Below are positions 51,658 through 61,382 of a DNA stretch of 64,000 nucleotides, piece after piece. Within the stretch, counting starts at the first letter, position 1. Each line of letters opens with the position of its first letter. A model generated the notes under the pieces. That model worked only from the letters and a program-made list of their open reading frames with translations, did not search any database and had not been told where the DNA came from. A program made the position numbers and the translations under genes. Source of the stretch: Mangrovivirga cuniculi (lineage in GTDB: Bacteria > Bacteroidota > Bacteroidia > Cytophagales > Cyclobacteriaceae); NCBI RefSeq assembly GCF_005166025.1, contig NZ_CP028923.1, positions 3,350,001 through 3,414,000 on the forward strand, given 5' to 3'.

Positions 51658-53561
51658 ATGGGTGATTTTTTCAGGGCAACTTTGGTCATTTACTTGATCT
51701 TTCAAACTTATTCCATTTTCGGGCAATCAAATGGATCGTCAGAAGGTCCATATTTATTCCCGATGAATCCACATAACCGCAATTACCTGGCTGGAACAAT
51801 GGGCGAATTGAGATCTACACATTTTCATGGTGGACTCGACATTAAAACAGGTGGAGTTGAAGGCTGGGATGTATATGCTGTGACAGGGGATATATTTCCC
51901 GAATTAAAGTTTCGACAAGTGGATACGGAAATGTACTTTATGTTACTCATCCAAATGGATATACTACTGTTTATGCTCACCTAAGTGAATTTGAGCCGGA
52001 TTTGGCCAAATGGGTAAGAGAACAACAATATCAAAAAGAAACTTTTGAAATTGAACTTTTCCCGAAACCCGGTCAATTTAAATACAATAAAGGTGAGTTA
52101 ATCGCCCTAAGTGGAAATTCAGGATCAAGTTCAGGACCTCATTTGCATTTTGAGATTAGAGATGAAAAACAACGACCAATAAACCCTCTTTTTAATTATT
52201 ACAAAGAAGAAATAGTAGATCAAATTCCTCCCACTCTTTACGAAATAGCATTTGAACCATTAAGTAAGGATTCGAGAATAAATGGAAAATACGAGCGACT
52301 GGAAGTCAGACCATACAGAAGAGGAAATAATTATTACATCAATAAAAATATAAATATCGAAGGGCCTGTCGGAATTGAAGTAAAGGCTTATGATAAATTT
52401 AATGGAGTACCCAATCAAAATGGAGTGCCAGTAGTTCAGTTATTTGAAAATGATCAGATTCTATTTGATCAGTCATTAAATTATTTCTCTTTTAGCGATC
52501 AGAGAGATATACTTATCCACACTAATTATGCTGCCAAAATAAAAGGAAGTGGTATGTTTAATAAACTATACATTGAAGACGACAATCCCCTTCCTTTTTA
52601 CGACCGATCTTTAGGCAAAGGAATTCTGGAGATTTCTGAAGGCGACCAAAAAGATTACTCAATCAAATTAAAAGATGCTTATGGAAATACTTCTACTGCA
52701 TCTTTTAAGTTATTTGGAGAAAAAACAGACCCTTCTGGCCTCTACACTGCTATTGATGTGCCTTATGAAGTTGACAGAAAAAGAAATAACCTTATAATTT
52801 CAACCCCGAAAACAGAGAGTCCTGATAGTATCATAGTCTATTCCGGTTTTCAAAAACACTTTGAGACTCCTGCATATATCACATCAAATGCAAAATTCTA
52901 TATCTGGGATTTAAACTGGGGAACTCCTGATTCTGCAATGATCAATGAAGTTTCTCATAAATTTGATTTCGTTGCAACCATCCCTAACAAAACCAGCTAT
53001 AAATTTTATAGCAAAACAGCTGACATAAATTTCCCTTACCGGTCAGGGTTTGATACTCTTTATCTGGAATACAATTACGAATATGATTCGGTTAAAGAAA
53101 TTGAAAAGTTTTCTATTGGTGACCATACAGTTCCTTTGAGAAAAAGCATGGTCGTAACACTCAAACCTAAAAAAGAATATAGTGACAAAGCCGGAGTATA
53201 CCGAATAGGAAATAATGGCAGATGGTTTAGTTATGAAGGCGGCAAACGATCTGGCGACGCCTTTACTTTTTACACAAGATACTTTGGTGATTTCACGATC
53301 AGGGAAGACAATGAAAAACCTGACATTCGAGCGATAACATTGAATCAAAATTCACTTAGATTTGTTATTGATGATGACATGTCCGGAATAAATACATATA
53401 ACCTGTATATGAATGGAGAATGGGTATTAATGAAGTATGATTATAAAAGGAAACTGATCGAATCAGAAAAACTTGATCCAAACATTCCTTTTAAAGGTAA
53501 GTTATTACTGAGAGTTACTGACAATGCAGGTAACGTAAAAGAATACAACACACAATTATAA
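51658..53561 (+). pseudogene. M23 family metallopeptidase, split by a one-base frameshift
   Basis: Two frames form one protein: 51658-51984 and an overlapping frame ending at 53561. The first part has a signal peptide (VIYLIFQTYSIFGQ) and the zinc motif THFHGGLDIKT (HxxxD). The second frame, read from just after GWDVYAVT, gives GYISRIKVSTSGYGNVLYVT, HPNGYTTVYAHLSEFEPDLA, then SGSSSGPHLHFEIRDEK with the HxH zinc motif. The break is at the G4 run 51886-51889; one extra G restores the LytM/M23 domain exactly. A C-terminal region of about 400 residues is beta-rich. Its intact form would be a periplasmic peptidoglycan endopeptidase. Whether the break is real or an assembly error is open; the intact sequence on both sides favours error. 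Confidence 0.88.
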
Positions 53562-53579
53562 ACCAAAAAAAACACGATT

Positions 53580-54029
53580 ATGGCATTAGAAATTGGCGAT
53601 AAAGCGCCGGATTTTGAAGTAAATGATCAAGACGGTAATAAAGTTAAACTCTCTGATTTCAGAGGTAAAAAAGTAGTATTGTATTTTTATCCAAAAGATG
53701 CTACACCAGGCTGTACAGCCCAGGCCTGTAACCTTCGAGATAATTATGAAGCATTGCAAAAGGCAGGCTATGAAATTCTCGGAATAAGTTCTGACGATGA
53801 AGCAAAGCATAGAAAATTCATTGAAAAGCAAGAGCTCCCATTCACTTTACTTGCTGATACCGAAAAAGAAGTTCATGAAAAATACGGTACCTGGGTAGAG
53901 AAAAATATGTATGGCAGAAAATATATGGGTACACAAAGAACCACCTTTATTATCGATGAAGAAGGTAAAATCGAGGATATAATAAAGAAGGTGAAAACAA
54001 AAGAACATACGTCACAGATACTCAAATAA
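53580..54029 (+). CDS. bcp: Thioredoxin-dependent thiol peroxidase (Bcp/PrxQ)
   Basis: A 149-residue peroxiredoxin that reduces hydrogen peroxide and organic peroxides. Seen: APDFEVNDQDGNKVKLSDFR at the N-terminus, the active-site loop KDATPGCTAQACNLRDN with peroxidatic and resolving cysteines five residues apart (C-x4-C, about 44 and 49), and TFIIDEEGKIEDI. The C-x4-C spacing marks the Bcp/PrxQ class. It follows the M23 gene by 18 bases. An 11-bp perfect palindrome overlaps its stop codon. Confidence 0.95.
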   Translation: MALEIGDKAPDFEVNDQDGNKVKLSDFRGKKVVLYFYPKDATPGCTAQACNLRDNYEALQKAGYEILGISSDDEAKHRKFIEKQELPFTLLADTEKEVHEKYGTWVEKNMYGRKYMGTQRTTFIIDEEGKIEDIIKKVKTKEHTSQILK

Positions 54030-54056
54030 TTACACAAAATTATACTGTGTAATTAT
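54026..54056. repeat. Perfect 11-bp inverted repeat over the bcp stop
   Basis: ATAATTACACA (54026-54036) and TGTGTAATTAT (54046-54056) with a 9-base loop. There is no T tract, so it is a possible protein-binding site or mRNA 3' hairpin. Confidence 0.5.
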
Positions 54057-54077
54057 ATCCAGATATAATCGGGTATT

Positions 54078-54128
54078 AGGCCGCAAGATTTCATGGAAAT
54101 GATTGATTTTTCATGTAACTTGCGGCCT
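54078..54128 (+). terminator. Long GC-rich hairpin between bcp and transketolase
   Basis: AGGCCGCAAG (54078-54087) pairs perfectly with CTTGCGGCCT (54119-54128), enclosing an inner CATG/CATG pair. It is followed by GTTTGATAT, a weak T stretch; it probably ends the bcp transcript. Confidence 0.5.
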
Positions 54129-54163
54129 GTTTGATATAAATAACATTATCCTCAGCAAAAAGC

Positions 54164-55015
54164 ATGGAGCAGCAAGTAGATATTGAAAAGTTACAAAACC
54201 TGGCTTCACAAGTCAGAAGAGACGTTTTACGCATGGTTCACGCTGTACAATCAGGGCACCCTGGCGGGTCACTGGGATGTACAGATTATTTCGTAGCCAT
54301 GTATAATGAAATTATGGACTACAAAGTCCCTTTTAACCCGGACGGCATTGGTGAAGACCTGTTCTTCTTATCAAACGGTCATATTTCACCTGTTTGGTAT
54401 AGTACGTTAGCACATGCCGGTTTTTTTGATGTGAGCGAATTAGCAACCTTCAGAAAGATTGATAGCCGCCTACAAGGTCACCCGGCAACCGAGGAAGGAC
54501 TTCCCGGTATCAGAGTGGCATCCGGTTCTTTAGGCCAGGGACTTTCAGTAGCCGCAGGTGCTGCTCAGGCTAAAAAATTGAATGATGACAATCACACTGT
54601 CTACGTATTGATGGGTGATGGCGAACTTCAGGAAGGTCAGGTATGGGAAGCAGCAATGTATGCATCTCACCACAGAATAGACAACCTGGTTGCAACAGTA
54701 GATTACAATGGCCAGCAGATTGACGGCCCGACAAAAGACGTTATGGATCTTGCCGATTTAAAATCAAAGTGGGAATCTTTTGGATGGTCTGTAGTAGAGT
54801 CTAATGGTAATGACATGGACAGCATTGTTAAAGCCATGAAACATGCACACAGTCTGACAAGAAAAGGCAGACCAGTTGTTAATTTAATGAGTACTGAAAT
54901 GGGATTCCCTATTGATTTCATGGTAGGAACTCACAAATGGCACGGTGTTGCTCCTAATGATGAACAATTAGAGCAGGCTTTAGGTCAACTGGAAGAAACC
55001 TTAGGAGACTATTAA
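54164..55015 (+). CDS. Transketolase, N-terminal subunit
   Basis: A 283-residue protein that is the thiamine-diphosphate-binding (PP) half of transketolase. Seen: GHPGGSLGCTDYFVAMY (about residue 32), DLFFLSNGHISPVWY (about 65), LGQGLSVAAGAAQAKK (about 124), and the TPP/Mg motif VLMGDGELQEGQVWEAAMYA (GDG...N-like, about 146). Split transketolases of this type are common in Bacteroidota and archaea. The partner subunit follows after 64 bases. Acts in the pentose phosphate pathway, transferring two-carbon units between sugar phosphates. Confidence 0.94.
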   Translation: MEQQVDIEKLQNLASQVRRDVLRMVHAVQSGHPGGSLGCTDYFVAMYNEIMDYKVPFNPDGIGEDLFFLSNGHISPVWYSTLAHAGFFDVSELATFRKIDSRLQGHPATEEGLPGIRVASGSLGQGLSVAAGAAQAKKLNDDNHTVYVLMGDGELQEGQVWEAAMYASHHRIDNLVATVDYNGQQIDGPTKDVMDLADLKSKWESFGWSVVESNGNDMDSIVKAMKHAHSLTRKGRPVVNLMSTEMGFPIDFMVGTHKWHGVAPNDEQLEQALGQLEETLGDY

Positions 55016-55050
55016 TCTTCCCAATAAATTTTAAATCAAATTAAGAATTA

Positions 55051-55064
55051 AAGGGTTCGCCCTT
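55051..55064 (+). other. TTCG-loop hairpin between the two transketolase genes
   Basis: AAGGG-TTCG-CCCTT, a compact stem with a UUCG loop, 16 bases before the ATG of the second subunit. It may tune translation or mRNA stability of the downstream subunit; this is inference. Confidence 0.4.
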
Positions 55065-55079
55065 CAAAAATATAAATCG

Positions 55080-56030
55080 ATGAAATTCTCTTTTACTGAA
55101 AAGAAAGATACACGCTCGGGATTCGGTGATGGTTTATTAGAAGCCGGAAAGCAAGACGAAAGAATTGTGGCTCTTTGTGCTGACCTTACCGGATCACTTA
55201 AAATGGGAGCATTCCAAAACGAATTCCCTGAAAGATTCTATCAAACAGGTATTGCAGAAGCAAATATGATGGGACTTGCAGCCGGTATGACAATCGGAGG
55301 CAAAATTCCTTTCACAGGAACTTTTGCAAATTTCAGTACTGGCCGTGTTTATGACCAGATCAGGCAATCTATTGCTTATTCCGGAAAAAATGTAAAAATC
55401 TGTGCTTCTCATGCCGGTCTAACATTGGGAGAAGATGGAGCTACTCACCAGATTCTAGAGGATGTTGGAATGATGAAAATGCTTCCTCACATGACTGTGA
55501 TCAACCCTTGTGATTACAACCAAACCAAAGCTGCTACTTTAGCTGTAGCTAAACACGAAGGCCCGGTTTATTTAAGGTTTGGACGTCCAAAATGGCCTGT
55601 TTTCACTCCAGAAGACCAAACCTTTGAGATTGGTAAAGCAATCAAAATGATCGAAGGCAGCGATGTGACAATTTTTGCTACCGGACATATGGTATGGTAT
55701 GCTATTGAAGCTGAAGCTAAACTTGAAGAAATGGGCATCAATGCCGAAGTGATCAATATTCATACGATCAAGCCGATCGATCGTGAAGCGATCATCGAAT
55801 CAGTTAAGAAAACAGGTTGCGCAGTAACTGCAGAAGAGCATCAGATCAACGGTGGTCTTGGTGAAAGCGTTGCTTCTGTTCTTTCAAGAGAATTACCAGC
55901 ACCACTTGAAATCATCGGAGTCAATGATTCATTCGGTGAAAGTGGTAAGCCTGAAGAGCTGCTTGCAAAATACGGACTTAGTCCTGAAGCGATCGTTGAA
56001 GCTGCTCAAAAAGTAATTAAAAGAAAATAA
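55080..56030 (+). CDS. Transketolase, C-terminal subunit
   Basis: A 316-residue protein equal to the pyrimidine-binding and C-terminal domains of transketolase. Seen: [20 protein letters not shown] (about residue 32), [20 protein letters not shown] (the conserved catalytic Glu, about 55), [21 protein letters not shown] (about 110; printed here in part as [16 protein letters not shown]), and the C-terminal [16 protein letters not shown] (about 257). Works as heterodimer/tetramer with the N-terminal subunit upstream; both are ended by a strong terminator. Confidence 0.94.
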   Translation: MKFSFTEKKDTRSGFGDGLLEAGKQDERIVALCADLTGSLKMGAFQNEFPERFYQTGIAEANMMGLAAGMTIGGKIPFTGTFANFSTGRVYDQIRQSIAYSGKNVKICASHAGLTLGEDGATHQILEDVGMMKMLPHMTVINPCDYNQTKAATLAVAKHEGPVYLRFGRPKWPVFTPEDQTFEIGKAIKMIEGSDVTIFATGHMVWYAIEAEAKLEEMGINAEVINIHTIKPIDREAIIESVKKTGCAVTAEEHQINGGLGESVASVLSRELPAPLEIIGVNDSFGESGKPEELLAKYGLSPEAIVEAAQKVIKRK

Positions 56031-56051
56031 GTAAAATCAACTTATAATCTG

Positions 56052-56081
56052 AAGCCCTGACCTGAACGTCAGGGCTTTTTT
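56052..56081 (+). terminator. Terminator of the transketolase operon
   Basis: AAGCCCTGAC (56052-56061) pairs perfectly with GTCAGGGCTT (56068-56077), followed by T6. Confidence 0.9.
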
Positions 56082-56216
56082 ATTTAATATATCTATTAAA
56101 ATTGGCCTCTTCTTAAAAATTCAACTATTGAAACCATCGAATATTTTGACTATTCAAAGAAATTATTCGATTGTATAATTCGTGTTTAGGGTATGTTTTA
56201 TATTTTTACCCTGCCT

Positions 56217-57905
56217 ATGATATTAAAACACATTAACCAGATACCAGTAATTGCGGAAGCCCACGGTGCAAAATATGCTGTATTATCACCTGGATCCAGG
56301 GTTGCCCCATTAACATTGGCCTTTACCAGGTATAAAAAAATAGAATGTTTTACGCTTTCTGATGAAAGAAGCGCTGCCTTTGCCGCCATGGGAATGGCTG
56401 AAGCATCCAGCACACCAGTCGTCATTGCATGTACTTCAGGAACTGCTGCCTCTAACTATATCCCGGCAGTAACAGAGGCTTATTACAGGCAGATCCCCAT
56501 GGTAATCCTAACGGCAGACCGACCTCCGGAGTGGATCGATCAATGGGATGGCCAGACAATCAGGCAGAATAACCTTTATTCGAATCATATAAAAAGATCC
56601 TTTGAACTTCCGGTAGACACCAGTCATGAGGATGCCCAATGGCAATCTAATCGAATCATCAACGAAGCCTTCATAGAGGCAAAAAAACATCCATGTGGAC
56701 CGGTACATGTCAATATTCCACTGAGAGAACCCTTTTACCCTGAACCAGGAGAAAATTTCAAATTTGAAAGAAAGGTTAGAATAATAGAAAATGGGGAAAT
56801 CACCAGATCGATCCCTCTTAATATTTTATCTGATCTTGAGAAAAAATACAAGGAAAGTAGAAATGTATTAATCCTGGCCGGTCAATCAAATATTAGTAGA
56901 GAAAACCAGGAAAAACTATCTGATTGGGCAAGAAGGAAGAACATTCCGGTAATTACAGACATAATCAGTAATTGCTTTAATGTTGATACAGCAATTACTA
57001 AAGCAGACATCTTCCTTAAAACACTTAAAGAGAGTGAATTTAACAAGCTAAATCCAGACCTCATCATCAGCTTCGGCAAATCAATAATAAGCAAAAACAC
57101 CAAAATATATTTAAGATTACGGATAAACAGAAAGCAGGAACACTGGTACGTGGGCATCAATGAGTTCTTATCTGATCCGCTACAGAACCTCACCAAGACG
57201 ATAGATGTAGAAATAGATCAATTTCTGGATCAGACAATGGATTGGGAAAATAAAGATCCCAAGTACTTGAAATCATGGCAGGCTAAGGAAGAAAAAGCGG
57301 AAGCAAAGTTGAATAGTATTTTAGGTAAAAACGGGGAGACCCTAAACGAATTATCTGTAAGTAAAGCGATCTTACAAAGCCTTCCGGAAAATACAAATCT
57401 CCATCTGGCGAACAGCATGCCTGTCAGATGGGTGAACTTTATATCGGGTAAAGGAAGAAATTTACATATCATAGCAAACAGGGGCACCAGTGGAATTGAT
57501 GGGACCATCTCCACTGCAATGGGTCATTCAATAGTAAAATCCGATAAGTATAATGTAATCCTTACCGGGGATCTATCATTTTTCTACGACCGCAATAGTT
57601 TATGGCATAACTATGACTATAAAAATCTATGTATTGTCATCATGAATAATCGTTCCGGGGGTATATTCGGACTGATAGATGGCCCATCCAGACAACCGGA
57701 AAGTAATGAATGGTTTGAAACCAGGCAAATGCTAACTGCCAGAAATATTGCAAGGGACCACAAACTTCAATATTTTAAGTGTACAACGACTACTCATATA
57801 GCAGAAGCTAAAGAGCTAATTAAATCTTCTTCCGGTCGAATAATAATTGAAATATTCACTGAACCAGATCATAATAAAAAAGTATTTAAAGCTTTGTTTC
57901 AATAA
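56217..57905 (+). CDS. menD: 2-succinyl-5-enolpyruvyl-6-hydroxy-3-cyclohexene-1-carboxylate synthase
   Basis: 562 residues from ATG 56217 (a second ATG at 56193 would add eight hydrophobic residues). MenD is a thiamine-diphosphate enzyme joining isochorismate and 2-oxoglutarate in menaquinone synthesis. Seen: YAVLSPGSRVAPLTLAFTR (about 20), the catalytic Glu area in FTLSDERSAAFAAMGMAEAS (about 45), ACTSGTAASNYIPAVTEAYY (about 72), LTADRPPEW, and the TPP motif LTGDLSFFYDRNSLW followed by NNRSGGIF (about 442-475). Stop overlaps the next start region (TAA then ATG adjacent), so menE is coupled. Confidence 0.95.
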   Translation: MILKHINQIPVIAEAHGAKYAVLSPGSRVAPLTLAFTRYKKIECFTLSDERSAAFAAMGMAEASSTPVVIACTSGTAASNYIPAVTEAYYRQIPMVILTADRPPEWIDQWDGQTIRQNNLYSNHIKRSFELPVDTSHEDAQWQSNRIINEAFIEAKKHPCGPVHVNIPLREPFYPEPGENFKFERKVRIIENGEITRSIPLNILSDLEKKYKESRNVLILAGQSNISRENQEKLSDWARRKNIPVITDIISNCFNVDTAITKADIFLKTLKESEFNKLNPDLIISFGKSIISKNTKIYLRLRINRKQEHWYVGINEFLSDPLQNLTKTIDVEIDQFLDQTMDWENKDPKYLKSWQAKEEKAEAKLNSILGKNGETLNELSVSKAILQSLPENTNLHLANSMPVRWVNFISGKGRNLHIIANRGTSGIDGTISTAMGHSIVKSDKYNVILTGDLSFFYDRNSLWHNYDYKNLCIVIMNNRSGGIFGLIDGPSRQPESNEWFETRQMLTARNIARDHKLQYFKCTTTTHIAEAKELIKSSSGRIIIEIFTEPDHNKKVFKALFQ

Positions 57906-58996
57906 ATGAAACGCAGAAATATTAATTTAAAAATAAACGGAAGAGTAATAAGTTTTGAAGAAATACTCAATTCTCAAACCGACCTTGCTCAGTCTGAATT
58001 CGAAAAAAGCGTTTTAGAAACCTTAAGATTTTTTTAAGAGAAGATAATGAGCTTATTCAGCAAACTTCAGGTTCTACGGGTAAACCAAAAAAAATTAAGA
58101 TCAGTCGTGATAGACTAATTGCTTCAGCAAAAATGACCGGTGATTTCCTGGGTTATGATCAAAAATCAAGAGAATCTTTTCTCTGTATCCCAGCATCGTT
58201 CATTGGAGGAAAAATGGTGTTGATACGAGCCCTGGTTTTTGACCTTCCTATAATAGCTGAGGAACCATCGGGAAATCCTTTTAAAGGAAATAAAAAAATC
58301 GGAATTACCTCGGTAACACCTTATCAGATGAAAAACATCATAGAAAATGGGGATATAGGTGGCATTAATAAAGATTCGATCATTTTAATTGGTGGTGGTG
58401 CGATAAGCTATGAATTAGGAAAAAAATTGAGTGGCCTGCCAGGCAGTATTTTTCACACTTATGCAATGACAGAAACAGTGTCAAATATTGCCCTGAGAAA
58501 AGTTAACAGGCATGAAAAAGCAGATTTTTTCACAACACTACCCGGAATAAGCATAAAAAGTGAGGAGAGGAAACTATTAGTTCGAGGGAAAGTAACTTCG
58601 GACCAATGGCTGGATACAAATGATATTGTGGAAATCATCGATGAGGATAAGTTCAGATGGCTGGGGCGAGCAGACAATGTTATTAATTCGGGAGGAATAA
58701 AAATCAATCTTGATGATCTGAAGACCAAAATTGAAGACTACTTAAATAAAAAAAATATTAACAATGATATTGCACTATTAAAAGTATATGACGACAGTTT
58801 TGGCGAAAGTTTCGTGATTTTTATCGAAGCAAACCAAAAACTGGCATCAAAGTTGGCCATAAATGAAATGTTAAAACTTTTTGTTAAAGTAAAACCGAAA
58901 AAAATAATATACGTTAGTAAAATACCGAAGACAAATACCGATAAAACAGATTATAAATTATTAAAAGAAGAATACGAAAAAATTACTGATAAATAA
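57906..58996 (+). pseudogene. menE: o-Succinylbenzoate-CoA ligase, AMP-binding, with one-base frameshift
   Basis: The ATG at 57906 is immediately after the menD stop. The first frame gives MKRRNINLKINGRVISFEEI and runs to LETLRFF, then stops at a T7 run (58029-58035). Adding one T leads into the main frame: LREDNELIQQTSGSTGKPKK, the adenylate-forming P-loop, continuing to 58996. Further motifs: IAGPAM-like ISGG region ILIGGGAISYELGKKL, HTYAMTETVSNIAL (A5 motif), WLGRADNVINSGGIKINLDD (A7-A8), and the C-terminal catalytic Lys in KTNTDKTDYKLL. The repaired product is about 363 residues, normal for short bacteroidete MenE. Order menD-menE supports the assignment. The break may be a sequencing error. 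Confidence 0.88.
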
Positions 58997-59177
58997 AAGC
59001 TAATTGAAAATAATAACCCCTGAAAAACAGATAGTTACATTAAATTAGCTGAAAACATCATAAAAAAACATATAAATACTTTTAAATAAAATTCTTAAAT
59101 AATTATAATTGCAAAGATTTTTAAAACCAAGGAATATTTTTTTATCATATACAACTATAATTAATCATTTTACTATT

Positions 59178-59804
59178 ATGAAAATTAAATCATTATTAGG
59201 ATTAGCGTTTGCGCTAGTAATTACATTTGGTGCTAATGCTCAGGAATTCGGTGCAAGAGTAGGTGGAAACCTTTCAAGCATAAACTATTCAGCAGACGGA
59301 GCTGGCGACGATGCTAAGAGCCTTTTCGGTTTACAGTTCGGTGGTACTGCTTTATTGCCAATCAATGACAATCTTAAAATCAACGCTTCATTACTATACA
59401 CTCAAGCAGGTGAAAGATATGAAGACGGTGATGCTACAACTAAATTCATTGTTAACTATTTACAATTACCAGTTGCAGTAGAATACGGATTTGGTGGAGA
59501 TCAAATTAAGCCTTTCATTCAGGCTGGTCCTTATTTAGGATATGCTATCGGAGCTAAAGTTAAAGTTGACGGTGGTGATGTTTCTGGAGAAGCAGATCTA
59601 AACGTTGGAAACAGCGAAGATGATGATATCGCACCAATGAACTTTGGTTTCACTTTAGGTGGTGGTGTTGACATCCAGAAATTCAGAGTTGGTGTTAACT
59701 ACGACCTTGGACTTTCTGATTTGACTCCAAAAGATCTACAAGGAGACGAAACAGCTAAAACAAGTGTTTTCAGCTTAAACGTTTCTTATTTCTTCAACAG
59801 ATAA
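59178..59804 (+). CDS. PorT-family outer membrane beta-barrel protein, paralogue 1
   Basis: 208 residues from the ATG at 59178 (the open frame upstream begins at a TTG and adds 23 residues that would hide the signal peptide). Seen: signal MKIKSLLGLAFALVITFGAN then AQEFGARVGGNLS, an eight-stranded OMP_b-brl_2-like barrel with alternating hydrophobic strands (LKINASLLYTQAG, PVAVEYGFGGD, KPFIQAGPYLGYAIG, FGFTLGGGVDIQKFRVGVNY), an acidic loop NSEDDDIAPM, and a terminal aromatic strand ending NVSYFFNR, the usual BAM signal at the C-terminus. First of three tandem paralogues, each with its own terminator. Function unknown. Confidence 0.88.
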   Translation: MKIKSLLGLAFALVITFGANAQEFGARVGGNLSSINYSADGAGDDAKSLFGLQFGGTALLPINDNLKINASLLYTQAGERYEDGDATTKFIVNYLQLPVAVEYGFGGDQIKPFIQAGPYLGYAIGAKVKVDGGDVSGEADLNVGNSEDDDIAPMNFGFTLGGGVDIQKFRVGVNYDLGLSDLTPKDLQGDETAKTSVFSLNVSYFFNR

Positions 59805-59828
59805 GAAAAAAGAAATTTACTATAAAAG

Positions 59829-59857
59829 CCCGGAGAAATTTCTCCGGGTTTTTTTTT
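59829..59857 (+). terminator. Terminator after barrel paralogue 1
   Basis: Perfect palindrome CCCGGAGAAA/TTTCTCCGGG (59829-59848) followed by nine T. Confidence 0.88.
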
Positions 59858-59981
59858 GATCAAATAAAACACGCTCCGCCATATACACTTATTACCCCTC
59901 TCATGTAAGTATTATAATGTTTCTGCAGATGTTTAATAAGCATTAACTACCTATACTTGTAGAAAATTAATTTATATAATT

Positions 59982-60608
59982 ATGAGACTAAGACTTTTAC
60001 TAGGATCAGCGTTTTTGATCTTCATGTCGCTAAATTCCCAAGCTCAGGAATTCGGAGCTAGAATCGGAGGCAATTTTTCAAGATTTAACTACTCCGTAGA
60101 AGAAATTAATGAAGATGCACTAAGCCTTTTTGGTTTCCATATAGGAGCAACTGGCATTTATCCCATTAATGACAATGTAAGAATCAACGGTTCTTTATTA
60201 TATTCTCAAAAGGGAGAGCGTTTTAAAGAAGATGGTGGTACTTTAAAAGAAATCGTGAATTACATTCACTTGCCATTTGCTATCGAATATTCATTTGGAG
60301 GTGATCAGTTAAAGCCATTTCTTCAGGCCGGACCATATTTTTCTTTTGCAGCATCATCCAAATATAAAATCGATACGCCTGACTTCTCAGGAGAAGTAGA
60401 TAACAATATTGGTAATGGAGAAAATGACGACATAGCGCCAATGGATTTCGGATTAAATATAGGCGGTGGAGTTGACGTTGAAAAATTCAGAGTAGGCCTG
60501 AACTATGAGGCTGGAATTGCTAATTTAATTCCCAATGGATGGGACTCAAACGAGACCTGGAAAAATAGCTCATTCAACATCAATGTTTCTTATTTTTTCA
60601 ATAGATAA
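59982..60608 (+). CDS. PorT-family outer membrane beta-barrel protein, paralogue 2
   Basis: 208 residues, same length as paralogue 1 and clearly homologous along its whole length: signal LRLLLGSAFLIFMSLNSQ then AQEFGARIGGNFS, GFHIGATGIYPINDNVRING, LKPFLQAGPYFSFAAS, the acidic loop NGENDDIAPMDFG, VDVEKFRVGLNYEAG, and the same C-terminal NVSYFFNR. Differences are spread over the loops, as expected for surface-exposed parts under diversifying pressure. Function unknown. Confidence 0.88.
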   Translation: MRLRLLLGSAFLIFMSLNSQAQEFGARIGGNFSRFNYSVEEINEDALSLFGFHIGATGIYPINDNVRINGSLLYSQKGERFKEDGGTLKEIVNYIHLPFAIEYSFGGDQLKPFLQAGPYFSFAASSKYKIDTPDFSGEVDNNIGNGENDDIAPMDFGLNIGGGVDVEKFRVGLNYEAGIANLIPNGWDSNETWKNSSFNINVSYFFNR

Positions 60609-60631
60609 TACAAAAATTTTTAATATAATTG

Positions 60632-60661
60632 AGCCCGAAGAAAATTCTTCGGGCTTTTTTT
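60632..60661 (+). terminator. Terminator after barrel paralogue 2
   Basis: AGCCCGAAGAA (60632-60642) pairs with TTCTTCGGGCT (60644-60654), followed by T7. Confidence 0.88.
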
Positions 60662-60680
60662 ATTTATTAACTAAAAAACT

Positions 60681-61322
60681 ATGCAACCAAAAAAATTAAT
60701 CTTTCTCTTAACCATTTTAGCATTACCAAATTTATTGAACGCCCAGGAATTGGGTATCAGAGCAGGTGGAAATCTTTCAACCTGGAACATCTCCTTTCCT
60801 TTGGAAGAAGAAGAAACAAAAAAATATCTATTCGGATTTCATATAGGTGGTACGGCACTATATGAACTATCGGACAACTTAAAATTGAATACTGGTTTAT
60901 ATTTCACTCAAAAAGGTGTAGTTGCGGAATATAATGACATCGATGAAACTTCCGAAACCAGACTAAAAGTAAATTATTTGCAACTACAAGGAGCTCTGGA
61001 ATATTCATTTGGAGAGCAAAACGTTAAGCCGTTTATACAAGCCGGACCTTATTTCTCTTATGGAATCTCCGGGAAAGCTGAAGAAACTTTTGAAGGAACC
61101 ACTATCGAATCAGATTTGGACTTGGGTAATTCAGAAGATGATGACTTTGACCCGATAGATTTTGGACTTAATTTCGGAGCTGGAGTAGATATCGATAAAT
61201 TCAGAGTTGGAGTAAATTATGAACTGGGGTTAACAGATCTTGAGCCAAACGATCTTGACAGTGAAGACACATATAAAAATAGTTCTTTTAACTTAAATGT
61301 TTCTTATTTCTTTAATCGATAG
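60681..61322 (+). CDS. PorT-family outer membrane beta-barrel protein, paralogue 3
   Basis: 213 residues, the most diverged of the three. Seen: signal PKKLIFLLTILALPNLLNA then QELGIRAGGNLS, FGFHIGGTALYELSDNLKLN, VKPFIQAGPYFSYGIS, the acidic loop LDLGNSEDDDFDPIDFG, VDIDKFRVGVNYELGLTDLE and the shared end NVSYFFNR. It starts only 20 bases after the terminator of paralogue 2, so its promoter would overlap that terminator or it depends on read-through. Confidence 0.88.
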   Translation: MQPKKLIFLLTILALPNLLNAQELGIRAGGNLSTWNISFPLEEEETKKYLFGFHIGGTALYELSDNLKLNTGLYFTQKGVVAEYNDIDETSETRLKVNYLQLQGALEYSFGEQNVKPFIQAGPYFSYGISGKAEETFEGTTIESDLDLGNSEDDDFDPIDFGLNFGAGVDIDKFRVGVNYELGLTDLEPNDLDSEDTYKNSSFNLNVSYFFNR

Positions 61323-61347
61323 AAAAGACAGGAAATAAAATATCAGG

Positions 61348-61377
61348 AAGGGCTTATGAAATATTTCATAAGTCCTT
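61348..61377. terminator. Terminator between barrel paralogue 3 and the convergent unknown gene
   Basis: AAGGGCTTATGAAAT (61348-61362) pairs with ATTTCATAAGTCCTT (61363-61377; one G-T pair). T-poor on both sides, but the stem is long and placed exactly between the two convergent stops. Confidence 0.6.
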
Positions 61378-61382
61378 TCTAA

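Noticed and set aside
54164-56030. Transketolase broken by a frameshift like the others
   Set aside because: The two halves have separate starts, a 64-base gap, and lengths matching the normal split transketolase of Bacteroidota.
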